A stretch of 64,000 nucleotides of DNA, from the NCBI GenBank assembly GCA_937872465.1, contig CALMSR010000058.1:39457-103456 (forward strand). Direction: 5' to 3'. The notes under the pieces are model-generated. The model ran no database searches. It had not been told where the DNA came from and worked only from the letters and a program-made list of their open reading frames with translations. The first letter of the stretch is position 1. Each line of letters opens with the position of its first letter. The position numbers and the translations under genes are program-made. The stretch comes from an uncultured Paracoccaceae bacterium (GTDB lineage Bacteria > Pseudomonadota > Alphaproteobacteria > Rhodobacterales > Rhodobacteraceae). Of the stretch, positions 63,413 to 64,000 are shown piece by piece.

Positions 63413-64000
63413 TCAGGATGCCGAGGCCGAACCTTCCTTGCGGTCGGCATAGATCAGGAGCGGCTCACCCTTGCGCAGGATGCATTCCTCGTTGACCACC
63501 GCCTCCTCGACACCCTGCATCGAGGGCAGCTCGAACATGGTGTCGAGCAGCACCTCCTCGAGGATCGAGCGCAGCCCGCGCGCGCCGGTCTTGCGGTCGA
63601 TCGCCCGCTTGGCGATCGCCTTGAGCGCATCGTCGGTGAAGCTGAGCTGCACGTCCTCCATCTCGAAGAGCCGCTGGTACTGCTTGATCAGCGCGTTCTT
63701 CGGCTCGGTCAGGATGGTGATCAGCGCGTCCTCGTCGAGGTCGTTCAGCGTCGCCAGCACCGGCAGGCGCCCGACGAATTCCGGGATGAGCCCGAACTTC
63801 AGCAGATCCTCGGGCTCGAGCTCCTGGAAGAGCTCGCCCACCCGCCGGTCGTCGGTATCCTTGACATCGGCGCCGAATCCCATGGCCGAGCCGCGGCCCC
63901 GCTGGGCGATGATCTTGTCCAAGCCGGCGAATGCGCCGCCGCAGATGAAGAGGATGTTGGTGGTGTCGACCTGCAGGAACTCCTGCTGCGGATGCTTGCG
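63413..64000 (-). CDS. clpX: ATP-dependent Clp protease ATP-binding subunit ClpX, partial
   Basis: The C-terminal 195 residues of ClpX; the start lies beyond the right edge of the window. It begins [23 protein letters not shown], the sensor-1 region of the AAA+ domain, and continues [31 protein letters not shown] and [19 protein letters not shown] (sensor-2 Arg of the GAR motif). The tail is short and Ser-rich (GSASAS). ClpX unfolds substrates for ClpP and works on cell-cycle and stress regulators. The expected N-terminal zinc-binding domain and Walker motifs are outside the window. Confidence 0.96.
   Translation of the reverse strand, partial: RKHPQQEFLQVDTTNILFICGGAFAGLDKIIAQRGRGSAMGFGADVKDTDDRRVGELFQELEPEDLLKFGLIPEFVGRLPVLATLNDLDEDALITILTEPKNALIKQYQRLFEMEDVQLSFTDDALKAIAKRAIDRKTGARGLRSILEEVLLDTMFELPSMQGVEEAVVNEECILRKGEPLLIYADRKEGSASAS

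Overview
The window looks like chromosomal DNA of a high-GC alphaproteobacterium, most likely a member of the Rhodobacteraceae/Paracoccaceae. The reasons are GC-rich codon use with many GTG/TTG starts, the run accB-accC-aat-DUF2155-mlaD-NDUFA12-like gene-clpX, a homospermidine synthase next to rpsD, a bactofilin paired with an M23 peptidase, and an RNase E with an acidic insertion. The genus cannot be fixed from the sequence alone.

Layout. 1-8 kb: small lipoprotein, double SnoaL-like protein, prmA, msrA, homospermidine synthase, rpsD. 6-11 kb: UMF1-type MFS permease, mepA and a phytase-like esterase in a tight operon, then a DUF2235 hydrolase. 11-13 kb: a leucine-rich-repeat protein whose repeat half has clearly lower GC than its surroundings. 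13-18.6 kb: YggT, a secreted MsrA-like protein without the expected catalytic cysteine, argG, a frameshifted iron-containing alcohol dehydrogenase and an esterase, with IS110 and IS30 relics in the gaps. 18.6-26 kb: a lactate-utilisation locus (dld-lldP-lutABC) with a divergent FadR-type regulator and a palindromic operator candidate. 26-34 kb: tRNA-Met, a GntR regulator with a mutarotase-like enzyme, a cupin, a GluR0-like ligand-gated channel, and a LacI regulator (with a perfect 16-bp palindrome upstream) ahead of a 2-hydroxyacid dehydrogenase and a PfkB kinase. 34-42 kb: lipA, a Ca/Na exchanger, katG, a VIT-family transporter, DUF924, an MFS permease, queA. 42-56 kb: bcp, M23-bactofilin, DUF2189, prfB, mrcA, amiC, rne, a secreted amidohydrolase. 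56-64 kb: aminotransferase, M48-TPR protease (probable CTG start), DsbA-like protein, accB, accC, aat, DUF2155, mlaD, NDUFA12-like gene, and the 3' part of clpX.

Functionally the window is mostly housekeeping: translation (rpsD, prfB, prmA, queA, tRNA-Met), envelope growth (mrcA, amiC, mepA, M23/bactofilin, mlaD), lipid and lipoate synthesis (accBC, lipA), and oxidative-stress repair (msrA, katG, bcp). Two catabolic loci with their own regulators are added, one for lactate and one possibly for sugar or hydroxyacid. I see no prophage, CRISPR array or recognisable defence island.

The least explained items are: a 57-bp block repeated at 3.7 kb and 62.3 kb ahead of two minus-strand genes; a dispersed GC-rich intergenic repeat family; the mosaic LRR gene; the cysteine-less MsrA homologue; and the alcohol dehydrogenase that carries both a frameshift and a lost metal ligand.
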